A stretch of 64,000 nucleotides of DNA from Betaproteobacteria bacterium GR16-43 (GTDB lineage Bacteria > Pseudomonadota > Gammaproteobacteria > Burkholderiales > Usitatibacteraceae), in assembly GCA_001953215.1 (NCBI GenBank), contig CP019169.1, positions 4,092,001 to 4,156,000 of the forward strand, written 5' to 3'. The translations under genes were made by a program, and so were the position numbers. Shown in pieces: positions 8,931 through 18,198 of the stretch. The notes beneath the pieces were generated by a model. It searched no databases. It saw nothing but the letters and a program-made list of their open reading frames with translations, and was not told the origin of the DNA. Numbering within the stretch: the stretch's first letter is position 1; every line of letters starts with the position of its first letter.

Positions 8931-11480
8931 TCAGAGCGAGTCGATGAGCTTCTGCGCTTCGCCCTTCTGCGAACCCGAGCCTTCCTTCACGACCTCCATG
9001 AGGATCTCGCGGGCTCCGTCCTTGTCGCCGATCTCGAGGTAGGCCTTCGCCAGCTCGAGCTTGGTGCCGACCGCATCGCCGCCGCCCGAATCGCCATCGC
9101 TGCTGGCGAGGTCGAGGGAGAGGTCGGCCATGCCGCTGGACGCCGAGGCCGCCGGCTTGGTGCCGGGGAAGTCGAGACCGGACAGGTCGAAGTCGAATGC
9201 GGGCTTCTCGTCGCGCGGCGCTTCGACCGGAGCCGACGGGGACGGGGCCAGGTCGATATCGAGCGAATCCGAGGAATCCGTGGCGAGGTCGGGCGCGGGT
9301 GCCTTCGCATCGAGGTCGAGGTCGAAGCTGGGCGCCGGCGCGGATGCGGAACCGGTATCCGCGGCGTGGCCACTCGACGTGGCTTCGAGGTCGAAGTCGA
9401 GGTCGGGCTTCGGCGCGGCAGCCGGTGCGGCCATGGCCGTGAACGTGGCCGTGCCGCCGGCAGCGGCGATGTACAAATTGTTCGACGGATCGATCTGCGC
9501 GCCCATCGCGGCGGCCTTCTGCCACAGCGGATGGTTGTCGCCGACCGAAGCGTGCAATTCCTTGGCGACCGTCTCGAACGCCGTGGCGCTCTTGCGGGCG
9601 TGGTAGATCTCGAGGAGCTTCAGCGCGATTTCGTGGCGGCCTTTGTCGCGCGCCATCGCTTCCTTCAGGATTTCCTCGGCCTGGGCGTCGCGGCCGTAGG
9701 CGATGTAGACCTCGGCCTCGGCGACCGGGTCGACTTCATCGGTGTCGATCGTGCCCGGGCCGGTCTTGTCGAAGTCGGTCAGGAACGAGCTGTTGCCGGT
9801 GTCCACGAGGCCACCACCGGGCTTGCCGGTGTTGGTGTTGGGCTTGAGGTCGGAAGGAAACGCGCTCGTCATCGAGCTCGTGGGGCCGCCCTCGGACTTC
9901 GCCTTGCGGCGGCGCGCGAACATGAAGCCGCCGAGGGCCAGGGCGCCGATGCCACCGGCACCGATCGCGAGGTAGGCCGGGTTGTCCAGCAGCTCGTCCA
10001 TGAGGCTGGGCGGGGGCGGCGGGGGTGCGGCCTTCTTGGCCGTCGTGGTCTTCGGGGGCGTGGGCTTGGCTTCGACCTTCGGCGGTTCCACCACCGGATC
10101 GGCCGGCTTGGCGGGTTCGACCTTCGGCGCCTCGACCTTCGGCGGCTCAACCTTGGCCGGTTCGACCTTCGGGGGTTCCGGTTTCACCTCGGCCACCTTG
10201 GGTGGCTCGGGCTTTGGGGGTTCCACCTTGACGGGTTCGGGCTTCGCGGGGGCCTTGTCGGCGGCTTTCGGCGGTTCCGCCTTGGCCGGGGCGCTGCCCT
10301 TCAGGTCGAGCAGGCGCTGCATGTCGCGGATCTGCTTTTCCAGCTCCGTGACGCGCGACTGCGATTCCTTGAGCGCCTTGTCCTTGGCGATGACTTCTTC
10401 CTGCAACGCATTCACGCGCGCCTCGCCCTTGCCCGAACCCGACTTGCCGGCATCGGACTTGGAGAGCTTGAGGACGTCCTTGGAATCGGACGGCGCGGGA
10501 GCCGGCGCGGGGACCGCGGCGCTGGCGACGCGGCCGGAGGCCGCGCTGGAGGATTCGGGACGAGCCGGGATCGACGCAACGCCGCCGGCCAACGAGTCGC
10601 GATACGACTTCCAGTCGGCGACCTGCGTGCGGATCTCCTTGTTCGCTTCCTTCTGCTCGATCCGGGAGGCTTCCTCGACCTTCGGAACCTTGAGGATCTG
10701 GCCGGTCTTCAAGCGGTTCATGTTGTTGCCGGCGAACGCGCCCTGGTTCTCGCGATAGAGGGCCACCAGCATCTGTTCCATGCTGACGCCGTCGGGCTTC
10801 GTTTCGCTCGCGATCTTGTTGAGCGTGTCGCCCTTCTGGACCGGGCCGTACGTCTCGCCTGCGGGCTTGCCGGAAACGGCGGGGTCGGGACGCGCGAGCT
10901 CGGTGCGGGCCGACGGAGAGCCGCTGGCGATGGGCGCGCTGGGCGTCACGGCCGCGGAAGGCGGTGTCGAAGGCGCCGCCGCCGGCGTTGCGGCCGGCGG
11001 CGATGTGACTGCTAGCGGGGCCGGTGCTGGAGACGCCCCTTGGGGCGCGACCCTGGACGATGAGAAGCCGGGCGGGTCGAGCAGGATCGGGTATTCGCGC
11101 TGGATGCGGCCCGCGGGCCAGGTGACTTCGATCAGCGCATCGATGAACGGCTCGTTGATCGGCGCGACGCTGGTGACTTTGAGGAACGGCTGTCCGTTGG
11201 GACGCTTGTCGACGGAAAAGCGCAGCAGGCGCAGCGCTCCGGAATATTCGATGCGGGCATCACGAAAGGCTTCGGGCGCGGCGACACGGGCCTGCAACAC
11301 CTCGAGTTCGCCGGGCTGTACGGAAACGAGATCGATCTCGGCATCGAGGGTCTGGCCAAGCGCCGAATTGACCGTGAGTTTCCCGAGGCCGGCCGCGTGC
11401 GCAACCGCACCTACTCCGAGGAGTAGCGCGACTGCGAACCCCTTCTTGATTGTCCTCACCATCGTCAGGCCCATCCCCAT
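8931..11480 (-). CDS. fimV: FimV/HubP-family polar landmark protein
   Basis: Large inner-membrane, peptidoglycan-binding protein; relatives organise the cell pole and type IV pili. The 849-residue product has an N-terminal signal or anchor (ending VGAVAHAAGLGKL), a conserved FimV N-domain, a LysM-like stretch (VQKGDTLNKIASET), a coiled-coil-prone region, a long Pro/Lys/Val/Glu repeat region built from PPKVE-type units, a membrane segment (NPAYLAIGAGGIGALALGG), an acidic Asp-rich region and a C-terminal TPR-like end (LELAKAYLEIGDKDGA). ATG at 11478-11480 is annotated; ATG at 11460-11462 (MVRTIKKGF) is equally plausible. Promoter-like boxes lie just upstream. Confidence 0.9.
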   Translation of the reverse strand: MGMGLTMVRTIKKGFAVALLLGVGAVAHAAGLGKLTVNSALGQTLDAEIDLVSVQPGELEVLQARVAAPEAFRDARIEYSGALRLLRFSVDKRPNGQPFLKVTSVAPINEPFIDALIEVTWPAGRIQREYPILLDPPGFSSSRVAPQGASPAPAPLAVTSPPAATPAAAPSTPPSAAVTPSAPIASGSPSARTELARPDPAVSGKPAGETYGPVQKGDTLNKIASETKPDGVSMEQMLVALYRENQGAFAGNNMNRLKTGQILKVPKVEEASRIEQKEANKEIRTQVADWKSYRDSLAGGVASIPARPESSSAASGRVASAAVPAPAPAPSDSKDVLKLSKSDAGKSGSGKGEARVNALQEEVIAKDKALKESQSRVTELEKQIRDMQRLLDLKGSAPAKAEPPKAADKAPAKPEPVKVEPPKPEPPKVAEVKPEPPKVEPAKVEPPKVEAPKVEPAKPADPVVEPPKVEAKPTPPKTTTAKKAAPPPPPPSLMDELLDNPAYLAIGAGGIGALALGGFMFARRRKAKSEGGPTSSMTSAFPSDLKPNTNTGKPGGGLVDTGNSSFLTDFDKTGPGTIDTDEVDPVAEAEVYIAYGRDAQAEEILKEAMARDKGRHEIALKLLEIYHARKSATAFETVAKELHASVGDNHPLWQKAAAMGAQIDPSNNLYIAAAGGTATFTAMAAPAAAPKPDLDFDLEATSSGHAADTGSASAPAPSFDLDLDAKAPAPDLATDSSDSLDIDLAPSPSAPVEAPRDEKPAFDFDLSGLDFPGTKPAASASSGMADLSLDLASSDGDSGGGDAVGTKLELAKAYLEIGDKDGAREILMEVVKEGSGSQKGEAQKLIDSL

Positions 11481-11499
11481 GCAGAAGACCGGTAAAAGT

Positions 11500-11528
11500 A
11501 TCGTAGCATCAAGTATTTATTGTTTCAA
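11500..11528 (-). promoter_or_regulatory. predicted sigma70 promoter of fimV
   Basis: On the minus strand TTGAAA (11528-11523) and TACGAT (11505-11500) are separated by 17 bases, about 20 bases before the fimV start, within the most AT-rich stretch of this part. A second candidate further upstream is TTGTAA-16 bases-GATAAT. The rest of the 140-base fimV-asd gap (11481-11620) holds only a GC-rich inverted repeat near 11587-11612 without a T-run. Read from sequence only. Confidence 0.4.
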
Positions 11529-11620
11529 CTTCACCCGGATTATTGCATTATCGCTTAAGTGCGACCTTTTACAAGTGATTTTTCCGCCCCGGGACCCCTG
11601 GCCGGGGCCCCGGAACGGCC

Positions 11621-12742
11621 TCAATCCAGCTTCCCGAGCACCAGCCGGAGCATCCGCCGCAAGGGTTCGGCGGCCCCCCAAAGGAGCTGGTCGCCGACCG
11701 TGAAGGCCGACAGGTACTGTCCGCCCATTTTGAGCTTCCGCATCCGGCCGATGGGAATGTCGAGCGTCCCCGTCACGGCCACCGGGGTCAGGCGCTTCAG
11801 CGTTTCGTCGCGCTGGTTCGGCACCACCTTCACCCACTTGTTGCCCGAGGCGACGATCGATTCGACCTCGGCCAGGGGGACATCGCGCTTCAGCTTGATG
11901 GTGAGCGCCTGGCTGTGGCAACGCATCGCCCCGACCCGGACACATACGCCGTCGACCGGCACCCGGTTTGCGTCTCCGCGGCCGAGGATCTTGTTGGTCT
12001 CGGCATCGGCCTTCCACTCCTCGCGGCTCTGGCCGTTGCCGAGGTCGGTGTCGATCCACGGCAGCAGGCTCCCGGCCAGCGGCACGCCGAAATGCTCGGT
12101 CGGGAAGTTCTCGTCGCGCAGGATGCCGGCGACTTCGCGGTCGATGTCGAGGATCGGCGAGTTCGGGTCCTGCAGCAGCGCCTTCGCGGCGAAGTGCACC
12201 TCGCCCATCTGCTGGAGCAGCTCGCGCATCGTCTGCGCGCCGCCGCCCGAGGCGGCCTGGTAGGTCATGGCCGTGACCCACTCGATGAGGTCGGCCTTCA
12301 GGAGCCCGTCGATCGCCATCAGCATGCAGCTCACGGTGCAGTTGCCGCCGATGTAGTCCTTCACGCCGGCCGCGAGCGCCTTGTCGATCACCGGGCGGTT
12401 GACCGGGTCGAGGATGATGACCGCGTCCTTCTCCATGCGCAGGGCCGAGGCGGCGTCGATCCAGTAGCCCTTCCAGCCGGCCGCGCGCAGTTTCGGGTAG
12501 ACGGCCTTCGTGTAGTCGCCGCCCTGGCACGTGACGAGGATCTCGTGTTTCGAGAGCTCGGCGATGTCGTTCGCGTCCTTCAGGGTCGCGACCGGTTTAC
12601 CGATGTCCGGACCGGGCCCGCCCACGTTCGACGTGGTGAAGAACACCGGGTCGACCAAGTCGAAGTCGCGCTCTTCGCGCATGCGCTCCATCAAGACGGA
12701 GCCCACCATGCCACGCCAGCCGATGATTCCAACCGTTTTCAT
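11621..12742 (-). CDS. asd: aspartate-semialdehyde dehydrogenase
   Basis: Reduces aspartyl phosphate to aspartate semialdehyde, shared by the lysine, threonine and methionine routes. The 373-residue protein has the NADP loop [15 protein letters not shown] at the N-terminus and the catalytic Cys135 in [21 protein letters not shown] precedes it. It is the longer form found in gamma- and betaproteobacteria. It lies between leuB and fimV, a classic betaproteobacterial arrangement, 76 bases after leuB. Confidence 0.96.
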   Translation of the reverse strand: MKTVGIIGWRGMVGSVLMERMREERDFDLVDPVFFTTSNVGGPGPDIGKPVATLKDANDIAELSKHEILVTCQGGDYTKAVYPKLRAAGWKGYWIDAASALRMEKDAVIILDPVNRPVIDKALAAGVKDYIGGNCTVSCMLMAIDGLLKADLIEWVTAMTYQAASGGGAQTMRELLQQMGEVHFAAKALLQDPNSPILDIDREVAGILRDENFPTEHFGVPLAGSLLPWIDTDLGNGQSREEWKADAETNKILGRGDANRVPVDGVCVRVGAMRCHSQALTIKLKRDVPLAEVESIVASGNKWVKVVPNQRDETLKRLTPVAVTGTLDIPIGRMRKLKMGGQYLSAFTVGDQLLWGAAEPLRRMLRLVLGKLD

Positions 12743-12779
12743 TGTCGTTTCTTCTACCCGAGGCGGAGGGATCGAGGGA

Positions 12780-12798
12780 GAGAGGCGGGCCGCCTCTC
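12780..12798. repeat. GC-rich hairpin between leuB and asd
   Basis: Perfect 9-base arms, GAGAGGCGG and CCGCCTCTC, separated by one base. It sits in the 76-base leuB-asd gap. There is no T-run on either side, so it is not a standard intrinsic terminator; it could be an mRNA stability or processing element. Confidence 0.4.
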
Positions 12799-12818
12799 CC
12801 CCCGCTTCTCGTCCGGTC

Positions 12819-13883
12819 TTAGATCGCTTTCACCACCGCCGTGCCGATCTCGGAGGTGGTGGACGGTTTCTTCGTCGTTTTCGTGGCGATGTCCGCCGTG
12901 CGCAGGCCCGAGGCGAGCGCGGCGCGGACGGCTTTTTCGATGCGATCCGCCACTTCGGGCTGGCCGAAGGTGTAGCGGAACATCATGCCCATCGAGAGGA
13001 TCTGGGCGAGCGGGTTGGCCACGCCCTTGCCGGCGATGTCCGGCGCGGAACCGTGGATCGGCTCGTACAGGCCCTTGCCCTTCGCGTCGAGGGACGCGGA
13101 CGGCAGCATGCCGATCGAGCCCGTCAACATGCTGGCCTCATCCGAGAGGATGTCGCCGAAGATGTTGCCGGTCACGATCACGTCGAACTGGCGGGGGTTG
13201 CGCACGAGCTGCATGGCGCAATTATCCACGAGCATGTGCGTGAGTTCCACATCCGGGTACTGCGGGGCGATCTCCATCGCGATGTCGCGCCAGAGCTGCG
13301 TGGTCTCGAGCACGTTCATCTTGTCCACGCTGCACAGGCGCTTGTTCCTCGCCCGCGCGGTCCTGAACCCCACGTGCAGGATGCGGGTGATCTGCGCCTC
13401 GGTGTAGCGCATCGTGTTGAAGCCCTCGCGGTTCGGGGCGACGCCCGTGATGCCGCGGGGCTGGCCGAAGTAGATGTCTCCGGTGAGCTCGCGCACGATC
13501 ATGATGTCGAGCCCGGACACCACTTCCGGCTTCAGGGCCGACGCATCGGCGAGCTCGGGGAACACCGTGGCCGGCCGCAGGTTCGCGAAGAAATCGCATT
13601 GGCTGCGCAGGTCGAGGATCGCGCGCTCGGGCCGCTTGTTTCGCGGGAGCGTGTCGTACTTCGGGCCGCCCACCGCGCCGAACAACACGGCGTCGGATTG
13701 CTGGACCAGCTTCAGCGTGGCTTCGGGAAGCGGATCGCCGTGCGCGTCGTAGGCGGCACCACCGACCAGGGCCTCCTCGGTCTCGACCTTGAGGCCTTCG
13801 CCACGCAGGACATCCAGCACGCGAACGGCTTCACGCAGGATTTCGGGGCCGATGCCATCGCCGGCAAGGAGTGCGATCTTCAT
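12819..13883 (-). CDS. leuB: 3-isopropylmalate dehydrogenase
   Basis: Oxidatively decarboxylates 3-isopropylmalate in leucine synthesis. The 354-residue product begins [15 protein letters not shown], carries VGGPKYD, the substrate-binding Arg cluster around [15 protein letters not shown], and the metal/NAD region [17 protein letters not shown] followed by [15 protein letters not shown] start at ATG 13881-13883 rather than the GTG one codon upstream because MKIALL fits the family. A 33-base repeat separates it from leuD. Confidence 0.96.
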   Translation of the reverse strand: MKIALLAGDGIGPEILREAVRVLDVLRGEGLKVETEEALVGGAAYDAHGDPLPEATLKLVQQSDAVLFGAVGGPKYDTLPRNKRPERAILDLRSQCDFFANLRPATVFPELADASALKPEVVSGLDIMIVRELTGDIYFGQPRGITGVAPNREGFNTMRYTEAQITRILHVGFRTARARNKRLCSVDKMNVLETTQLWRDIAMEIAPQYPDVELTHMLVDNCAMQLVRNPRQFDVIVTGNIFGDILSDEASMLTGSIGMLPSASLDAKGKGLYEPIHGSAPDIAGKGVANPLAQILSMGMMFRYTFGQPEVADRIEKAVRAALASGLRTADIATKTTKKPSTTSEIGTAVVKAI

Positions 13884-13885
13884 CA

Positions 13886-13918
13886 CCCTCTCCCCTGGGA
13901 GAGGGCCGGGGAGAGGGT
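13886..13918. repeat. 33-base hairpin repeat, copy 1
   Basis: Identical, in reverse orientation, to 62694-62726. It consists of CT-rich and GA-rich tracts; CCCTCTCCC and GGGAGAGGG form a strong stem with a two-base loop, followed by a second GA-rich tract. It fills the gap between leuD (stop at 13921) and the leuB start. Such purine/pyrimidine palindromes are common dispersed elements in proteobacterial genomes. Confidence 0.85.
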
Positions 13919-13920
13919 CC

Positions 13921-14559
13921 TCACGAGAAGATCCAGGGCTCGGAGCGCTTGCGCTTCTCTTCGTACGCCTTGATCTCGTCCGCGTGCTTCAGCGTGATCC
14001 CGATCTCGTCCAGGCCGTTCAGCAGGTTCTGCCGCCGCGTGTCGTCGATCTCGAAGCTCATCGTCTTGCCCGAGGGCGTGACGACCGACTTCGCCGCGAG
14101 GTCGATGGTGAGCTTGTAGCCCGGGTGCGCGGCGGCTTCGTTGAACAGGTGGTCCACCTCGAGCTCGGTCAGCACGATCGGCAGGAACCCGTTCTTGAAG
14201 CTGTTGGTGAAGAAAATGTCGGCGAAGGAAGGCGCGATCACGGCCTTGAAGCCGTACTGCTGCAACGCCCACGGAGCGTGCTCGCGCGAGGAGCCGCAGC
14301 CGAAGTTGCGTCGCGCGATGAGGATCGTCGCGCCCTTGTACTGCGGATAGTTCAGGACGAAGTCCGGGTTCGGCTTGCGGGTACGCGGGTCCTTGCCCGG
14401 CTCGCCCACGTCGAGGAAGCGCCAGGCGTCGAACAGGTTCTCGCCGAAGCCGGTCTTCTTGATGGACTTCAGGAACTGCTTCGGGATGATCGCGTCCGTG
14501 TCGACGTTGGCGCGGTCGAGGGGAACGACGAGGCCGGTGTGGACCGTGAACTTTTCCAT
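13921..14559 (-). CDS. leuD: 3-isopropylmalate dehydratase small subunit
   Basis: Small subunit of isopropylmalate isomerase, partner of LeuC. The 212-residue protein starts [26 protein letters not shown] and contains [15 protein letters not shown], the family signature. ATG at 14557-14559. Its partner leuC, usually immediately upstream, is 9.3 kb away in this window. A perfect TATAAT lies just upstream, which suggests independent transcription of leuD and the genes that follow. Confidence 0.96.
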   Translation of the reverse strand: MEKFTVHTGLVVPLDRANVDTDAIIPKQFLKSIKKTGFGENLFDAWRFLDVGEPGKDPRTRKPNPDFVLNYPQYKGATILIARRNFGCGSSREHAPWALQQYGFKAVIAPSFADIFFTNSFKNGFLPIVLTELEVDHLFNEAAAHPGYKLTIDLAAKSVVTPSGKTMSFEIDDTRRQNLLNGLDEIGITLKHADEIKAYEEKRKRSEPWIFS

Positions 14560-14585
14560 GGCATTCGAGCGGCAGGCAAAGAGGA

Positions 14586-14591
14586 ATTATA
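14586..14591 (-). promoter_or_regulatory. predicted -10 box upstream of leuD
   Basis: Perfect TATAAT on the minus strand in the 40-base gap upstream of leuD, placing the transcript start about 20 bases before the ATG. No good -35 is visible at 16-18 bases. leuC has the same arrangement (25292-25297). Confidence 0.45.
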
Positions 14592-14599
14592 GCCGGGTC

Positions 14600-14911
14600 T
14601 CACTTCCCCTTTTCCAGGCTGGCATAGGGGCTCTTGCTGCAGCACAACCACTGCAGCGATGCCTCATAGTAGTAGCAGCCCCCTGGCCGGCCCGAGCCCA
14701 TGTTGCAGGCCTGCACCTCGCTTTTTTGCGGAATCCGCGATTCATTTTTCGCCGCCGGGTTCGAGCTTTTCCCGTTGTCCGGAGAACACTGCGGCGAGAC
14801 CGCGCAGAACGGGGGGATGGCCTCGGGCTTCGGGTCGGCCGCCATGACCGGGGCGACCGTGAACATCAGGAGTGCGAGGAAGATGGGGCGGGCAATGACG
14901 TTGGGGCGCAC
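14600..14911 (-). CDS. small exported Cys-rich protein of unknown function
   Basis: A 103-residue product from a GTG start at 14909-14911, with GGAG five bases upstream. The N-terminus (VRPNVIARPIFLALLMFTVA) followed by PVMAADPK looks like a signal peptide cleaved after the Ala pair. The mature part has six cysteines (FCAVSPQC, ACNMG, GCYYY, LCC) and no motif I recognise, consistent with a small disulfide-bonded periplasmic or secreted protein. It lies between leuD (40 bases away) and emrB on the same strand. The frame runs open far upstream antisense-like to emrB, so the start rests on the ribosome-binding site and signal peptide. Confidence 0.65.
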   Translation of the reverse strand: MRPNVIARPIFLALLMFTVAPVMAADPKPEAIPPFCAVSPQCSPDNGKSSNPAAKNESRIPQKSEVQACNMGSGRPGGCYYYEASLQWLCCSKSPYASLEKGK

Positions 14912-14952
14912 GGAGTCTCCGGGAGAGGTGGATCGATCTCCCGCATTCTGCC

Positions 14953-16488
14953 TCAGTGCGCTCCCGCCGCCTCCGCCGAAGCCGCGGCCTTCGCGGGTTT
15001 CGTGAGCCACACGACGCCGACGAGCGCGAGGAACAGCAGCGCCGAGATGTAGAAGATGTCCGTGGCGGACATCAACGCGGCCTGCTGGTCGATCATGCGA
15101 TTGAGATAGGCGTAGCTCTGGTCCTGCGTCATGCCGCCCGCCTGCAGGCTCGCGAGGGCCTGGCTGGTCGTGGGATCGAACACGGTGAGCTTCTCCGCGA
15201 GCTGCGCGTGGTGCATCGTCGCTCGGTGATCCCAGAGCGTGGTCGAGATCGACGTGCCGAACGAGCCCGCCGTGATGCGCATGAAGTTGGAGAGCCCGCT
15301 CGCGGCCGGCATCTGCTCCGGCGCGATGCCCGAGAGCGTGAGCGTGACCAGCGGAATGAAGAAGAACGCCATCGCTGCGCCCTGCACGACCGTGGGAATC
15401 ATGATCGTGGTGAGGTCCACCTGCGTGTTGAAGTGCGAGCGCATGAACATCACCACGCCGAAGATCACGAACGCGATGGTGGCGAAGATGCGTGGATCCA
15501 CCTTCGAGACATTCTTGCCCACCACGGGCGAGAGCAGCACCGCGAACAGCCCGACCGGCGCCAGTGCAAAGCCCGCCAGCGTGGCCGTATAGCCCATGTA
15601 TTGCTGCAACCACAGCGGCAGCAGCACGACGTTGCCGAAGAAGACGCCGTAGCCCAGCGAAAGCGCCAACGCGCCCATGGTGAAGTTGCGCCGCTTGAAC
15701 AGGCGAAGATCCACCACCGGATGCTCGTCGGTGAGCTCCCACACGACGAAGAGTGCCAAGCCCAGCGCGGCCACGACGGCCAGCGCGATGATCGTGCCCG
15801 AGTGGAACCAGTCGAGGTCCTTGCCCTTGTCGAGCATGATCTGCAGCGCGCCCACGAACACGATGAGCAGGCCGAGGCCCACCGCATCGATCGGGAGCTT
15901 CCGCGTGGCGGTCTCGCGCTTGCGATAGATCATCCACGTCACTGCAGCCGCGCCGAGGCCCACCGGAATGTTGATGTAGAAGATCCACGGCCACGAGATG
16001 TTGTCGGTGATCCATCCGCCGAGCAGCGGGCCGGCCACCGGGGCCACGAGCGTGGTCATCGACCACATCGCGAGCGCGGTTCCGGCCTTCTCCTTGGGAT
16101 AACTCGCGAGCAGCAGTGTCTGTGAAAGCGGGATCATCGGACCCGCGACGGCGCCCTGCACGATGCGGAAGAAGATCAGCCATTCGATCGAAGGCGCCAG
16201 GCCGCAGGCGAGCGACGCGAGCACGAAGAGCAGCACCGAAGCCGTGAAAAGCCGCACCTGCCCGTAGCGTTGCGTGAGCCACCCGGTGAGGGGCAGCGAG
16301 ATCGCGTTGGCCACGGCGAAGGACGTGATGACCCACGTCCCCTGCTCCGGCGACACGCCCAGGTCGCCCGCGATGGCGCTCAACGACACGTTCGCGATCG
16401 ACGTGTCGAGCACGTTCATGAACGTGGCGAGCGAGAGCGCGATCGTCCCGAGGACGAGCGACTTGCCCTTGAGGGGCGCGGTTTCCAC
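14953..16488 (-). CDS. DHA2-family multidrug efflux MFS permease (EmrB-like)
   Basis: Proton-driven drug exporter with about 14 membrane segments in 511 residues. LDTSIANVSLSAIAGDLG in the first segment and GPLLGGWI in segment 5 (antiporter motif C region) are diagnostic of the DHA2/EmrB group. GTG start at 16486-16488, 5 bases after emrA. Operon marR-emrA-emrB; no outer-membrane TolC-like gene is in the cluster, so it would need an outer-membrane channel encoded elsewhere. Confidence 0.9.
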   Translation of the reverse strand: METAPLKGKSLVLGTIALSLATFMNVLDTSIANVSLSAIAGDLGVSPEQGTWVITSFAVANAISLPLTGWLTQRYGQVRLFTASVLLFVLASLACGLAPSIEWLIFFRIVQGAVAGPMIPLSQTLLLASYPKEKAGTALAMWSMTTLVAPVAGPLLGGWITDNISWPWIFYINIPVGLGAAAVTWMIYRKRETATRKLPIDAVGLGLLIVFVGALQIMLDKGKDLDWFHSGTIIALAVVAALGLALFVVWELTDEHPVVDLRLFKRRNFTMGALALSLGYGVFFGNVVLLPLWLQQYMGYTATLAGFALAPVGLFAVLLSPVVGKNVSKVDPRIFATIAFVIFGVVMFMRSHFNTQVDLTTIMIPTVVQGAAMAFFFIPLVTLTLSGIAPEQMPAASGLSNFMRITAGSFGTSISTTLWDHRATMHHAQLAEKLTVFDPTTSQALASLQAGGMTQDQSYAYLNRMIDQQAALMSATDIFYISALLFLALVGVVWLTKPAKAAASAEAAGAH

Positions 16489-16493
16489 GGAGG

Positions 16494-17612
16494 CTAGCTC
16501 TTCGCGGTAACGATGGATTTCACGAGGTTGTCAGCGGCAACATCCGGCGCATCGAACGATTGCGTGTTGCCCAGCGTCCGGGACTGGGCGACGCGCGGCA
16601 GGCGCTCGCCCCCCTGGTCTTTCGTGTCGACCTTCACTTCCATCGACAGGCCGACCTGCAGCGGATGCTTCGCGAGCTCGGCGCGATCGAGCGCGATGCG
16701 CACCGGCACGCGCTGCACGATCTTGATCCAGTTCCCGCTCGCGTTCTGCGCGGGCAGCAACGCGAAGGCGCCACCGGTCCCTGCGCCGAAGCCCACCACC
16801 TTGCCGTGATACGCGAGCTTGTCACCGTAGAGATCCGCGGAAAGCGTGACGGGCTGGCCCACGCGCATGCTCTTGAGCTGGCCTTCCTTGAAGTTCGCAT
16901 CGACCCACACATCGTCGAGGGAAACCACGGCCATCAGCGGAGCGCCAGGCGCCACGCGCTGTCCAAGCTGCACGCTGCGCTTGGCGACGTATCCCGACAC
17001 CGGAGCCGGAAGAGCCGTACGCGAATACGCGAGGTAAGCCTCACGCACCTTCGCCGCGGCGTTGCGCACATCCGGATGGCTTTCGACCGTCGTGTGGTCG
17101 ACCAGCGCCGTGTGCGCCGCGAGTTGCTGCCGCGCCGCCGTCGAGGCCGCATCGGCCGCTTGCAGCGTGGTGCGCTCGTGCTGCAGCGCTTCCTTCGAGA
17201 TGAAGCCGGACGCGGCGAGATCCTCGCGGCGCTTGAGATCGTCCTGCGCACGCGCGAGCTCGGCATTGCGCTGGGAAAGGTTCGCGGAAAGCTGCCCGGA
17301 GGTGGCGTAGAGGTTGCGCACCTGGCGCACCGTCTTCGCGAGGTTGCTCTCGGCTTCGTCCAACGCGACCTTCGCATCGGCGGTGTCGAGTTGCACAAGC
17401 GTGGCGCCCGCCTTCACGAATTCCGTGTCGTCGGCGCCGATCGAAACGACGGTGCCCGGAACCTGCGACGTGATCTGGACCACGTTGCCATTCACGTAGG
17501 CGTTGTCGGTCGTTTCGGTGTTGCGCAGCGACGTGGACCAGTAGATGCCATACGCACCGGCACCGATGACGAACGCCCCTATCACGGAGAGGAGTAGTTT
17601 CTTGCGGTTCAT
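16494..17612 (-). CDS. HlyD/EmrA-family membrane fusion protein
   Basis: Periplasmic adaptor for the EmrB-like pump. One N-terminal membrane segment (LLLSVIGAFVIGAGAYGIYW), then the biotinyl-lipoyl-like domain beginning TDNAYVNGNVVQITSQVPG, an alpha-helical hairpin (about residues 95-175), and the beta-barrel domain with VDANFKEGQLKSMRVGQPV. 372 residues from ATG 17610-17612, which has AAGGAG eight bases upstream; a TTG two codons earlier is less likely. The start is 2 bases after the marR stop. Confidence 0.9.
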   Translation of the reverse strand: MNRKKLLLSVIGAFVIGAGAYGIYWSTSLRNTETTDNAYVNGNVVQITSQVPGTVVSIGADDTEFVKAGATLVQLDTADAKVALDEAESNLAKTVRQVRNLYATSGQLSANLSQRNAELARAQDDLKRREDLAASGFISKEALQHERTTLQAADAASTAARQQLAAHTALVDHTTVESHPDVRNAAAKVREAYLAYSRTALPAPVSGYVAKRSVQLGQRVAPGAPLMAVVSLDDVWVDANFKEGQLKSMRVGQPVTLSADLYGDKLAYHGKVVGFGAGTGGAFALLPAQNASGNWIKIVQRVPVRIALDRAELAKHPLQVGLSMEVKVDTKDQGGERLPRVAQSRTLGNTQSFDAPDVAADNLVKSIVTAKS

Positions 17613-17614
17613 GG

Positions 17615-18088
17615 TCAATCTCCTTCGGCGGTCACGGCCGTTGCCGCATCCGCGTTTTCAAGCATTCTCTTGAGCAGGCCTTCGAGCTGGCGGGCTTCGG
17701 CCTTCGTGAAGCCGCGCAGGAAGTCGTTTGCGACGCCCACGCCAATGGCGAGCGCCTTGGGGTAGAGCTTCTTGCCTTCGGGCGTGAGCTCGAGCTGGAT
17801 GGCGCGGCGATCTTCGGCGCTGCGCACGCGGCGCACGAGGCCGCGCTTCTCGAGGGCGTCGATCTTGCGCGTCATGGCGCCGGGGTCGTGGGACAGGAAC
17901 GAACAGACCGACGAAGCCGTGACCGACCCGCCGTTGGCGAGGATCGCGAGGACGACGTAATCGGCGGCCTTGAGGTCGAGGGGAGAGAGCTGTTCCTCGA
18001 GGTGGTTCAGCAGCGCCGTGCGCACGCGCCCCATCATCGGGGGGATGGCTGTGGTGAAGTCGTAGGTGGCGGGGTCGTAGATGGACAT
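17615..18088 (-). CDS. MarR-family transcriptional regulator
   Basis: Likely local repressor of the emrAB genes. 157 residues with a winged helix: SPLDLKAADYVVLAILAN, the recognition helix around HDPGAMTRKIDALEKRG, and the wing LVRRVRSAEDRRAIQLELT, which carries the D-R-R pattern of the family. First gene of the marR-emrA-emrB operon. Its promoter region carries a 36-base inverted repeat overlapping both promoter boxes, which predicts autorepression relieved by a small ligand. Confidence 0.9.
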   Translation of the reverse strand: MSIYDPATYDFTTAIPPMMGRVRTALLNHLEEQLSPLDLKAADYVVLAILANGGSVTASSVCSFLSHDPGAMTRKIDALEKRGLVRRVRSAEDRRAIQLELTPEGKKLYPKALAIGVGVANDFLRGFTKAEARQLEGLLKRMLENADAATAVTAEGD

Positions 18089-18104
18089 GGCGGCTCCTTG
18101 ATTG

Positions 18105-18140
18105 CCTCGACAATACTTGCTTCGGCAATCATTGTCAAGG
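18105..18140 (-). promoter_or_regulatory. marR-emrAB promoter and MarR operator
   Basis: On the minus strand TTGACA (18138-18133) and TATTGT (18115-18110) are exactly 17 bases apart. The same stretch is an inverted repeat of two 16-base arms (left CCTCGACAATACTTGC) separated by TTCG; the arms match at 13 of 16 positions. MarR binding here would block RNA polymerase. The dehydrogenase gene starts 58 bases away on the other strand and may share control. Confidence 0.65.
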
Positions 18141-18198
18141 CTAATTTCGCCTTGGCAGCCAATTCCCGTCGAATCAAGAACTTAGGGAGAATCGCCGC

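Noticed and set aside
8628-11015. 795-codon plus-strand frame opposite fimV
   Set aside because: Glycine/arginine-rich antisense of the FimV repeat region; an artefact of composition.
11587-11612. Terminator after asd
   Set aside because: A GC-rich inverted repeat with a bulge exists, but it is not followed by a T-run on the asd strand.
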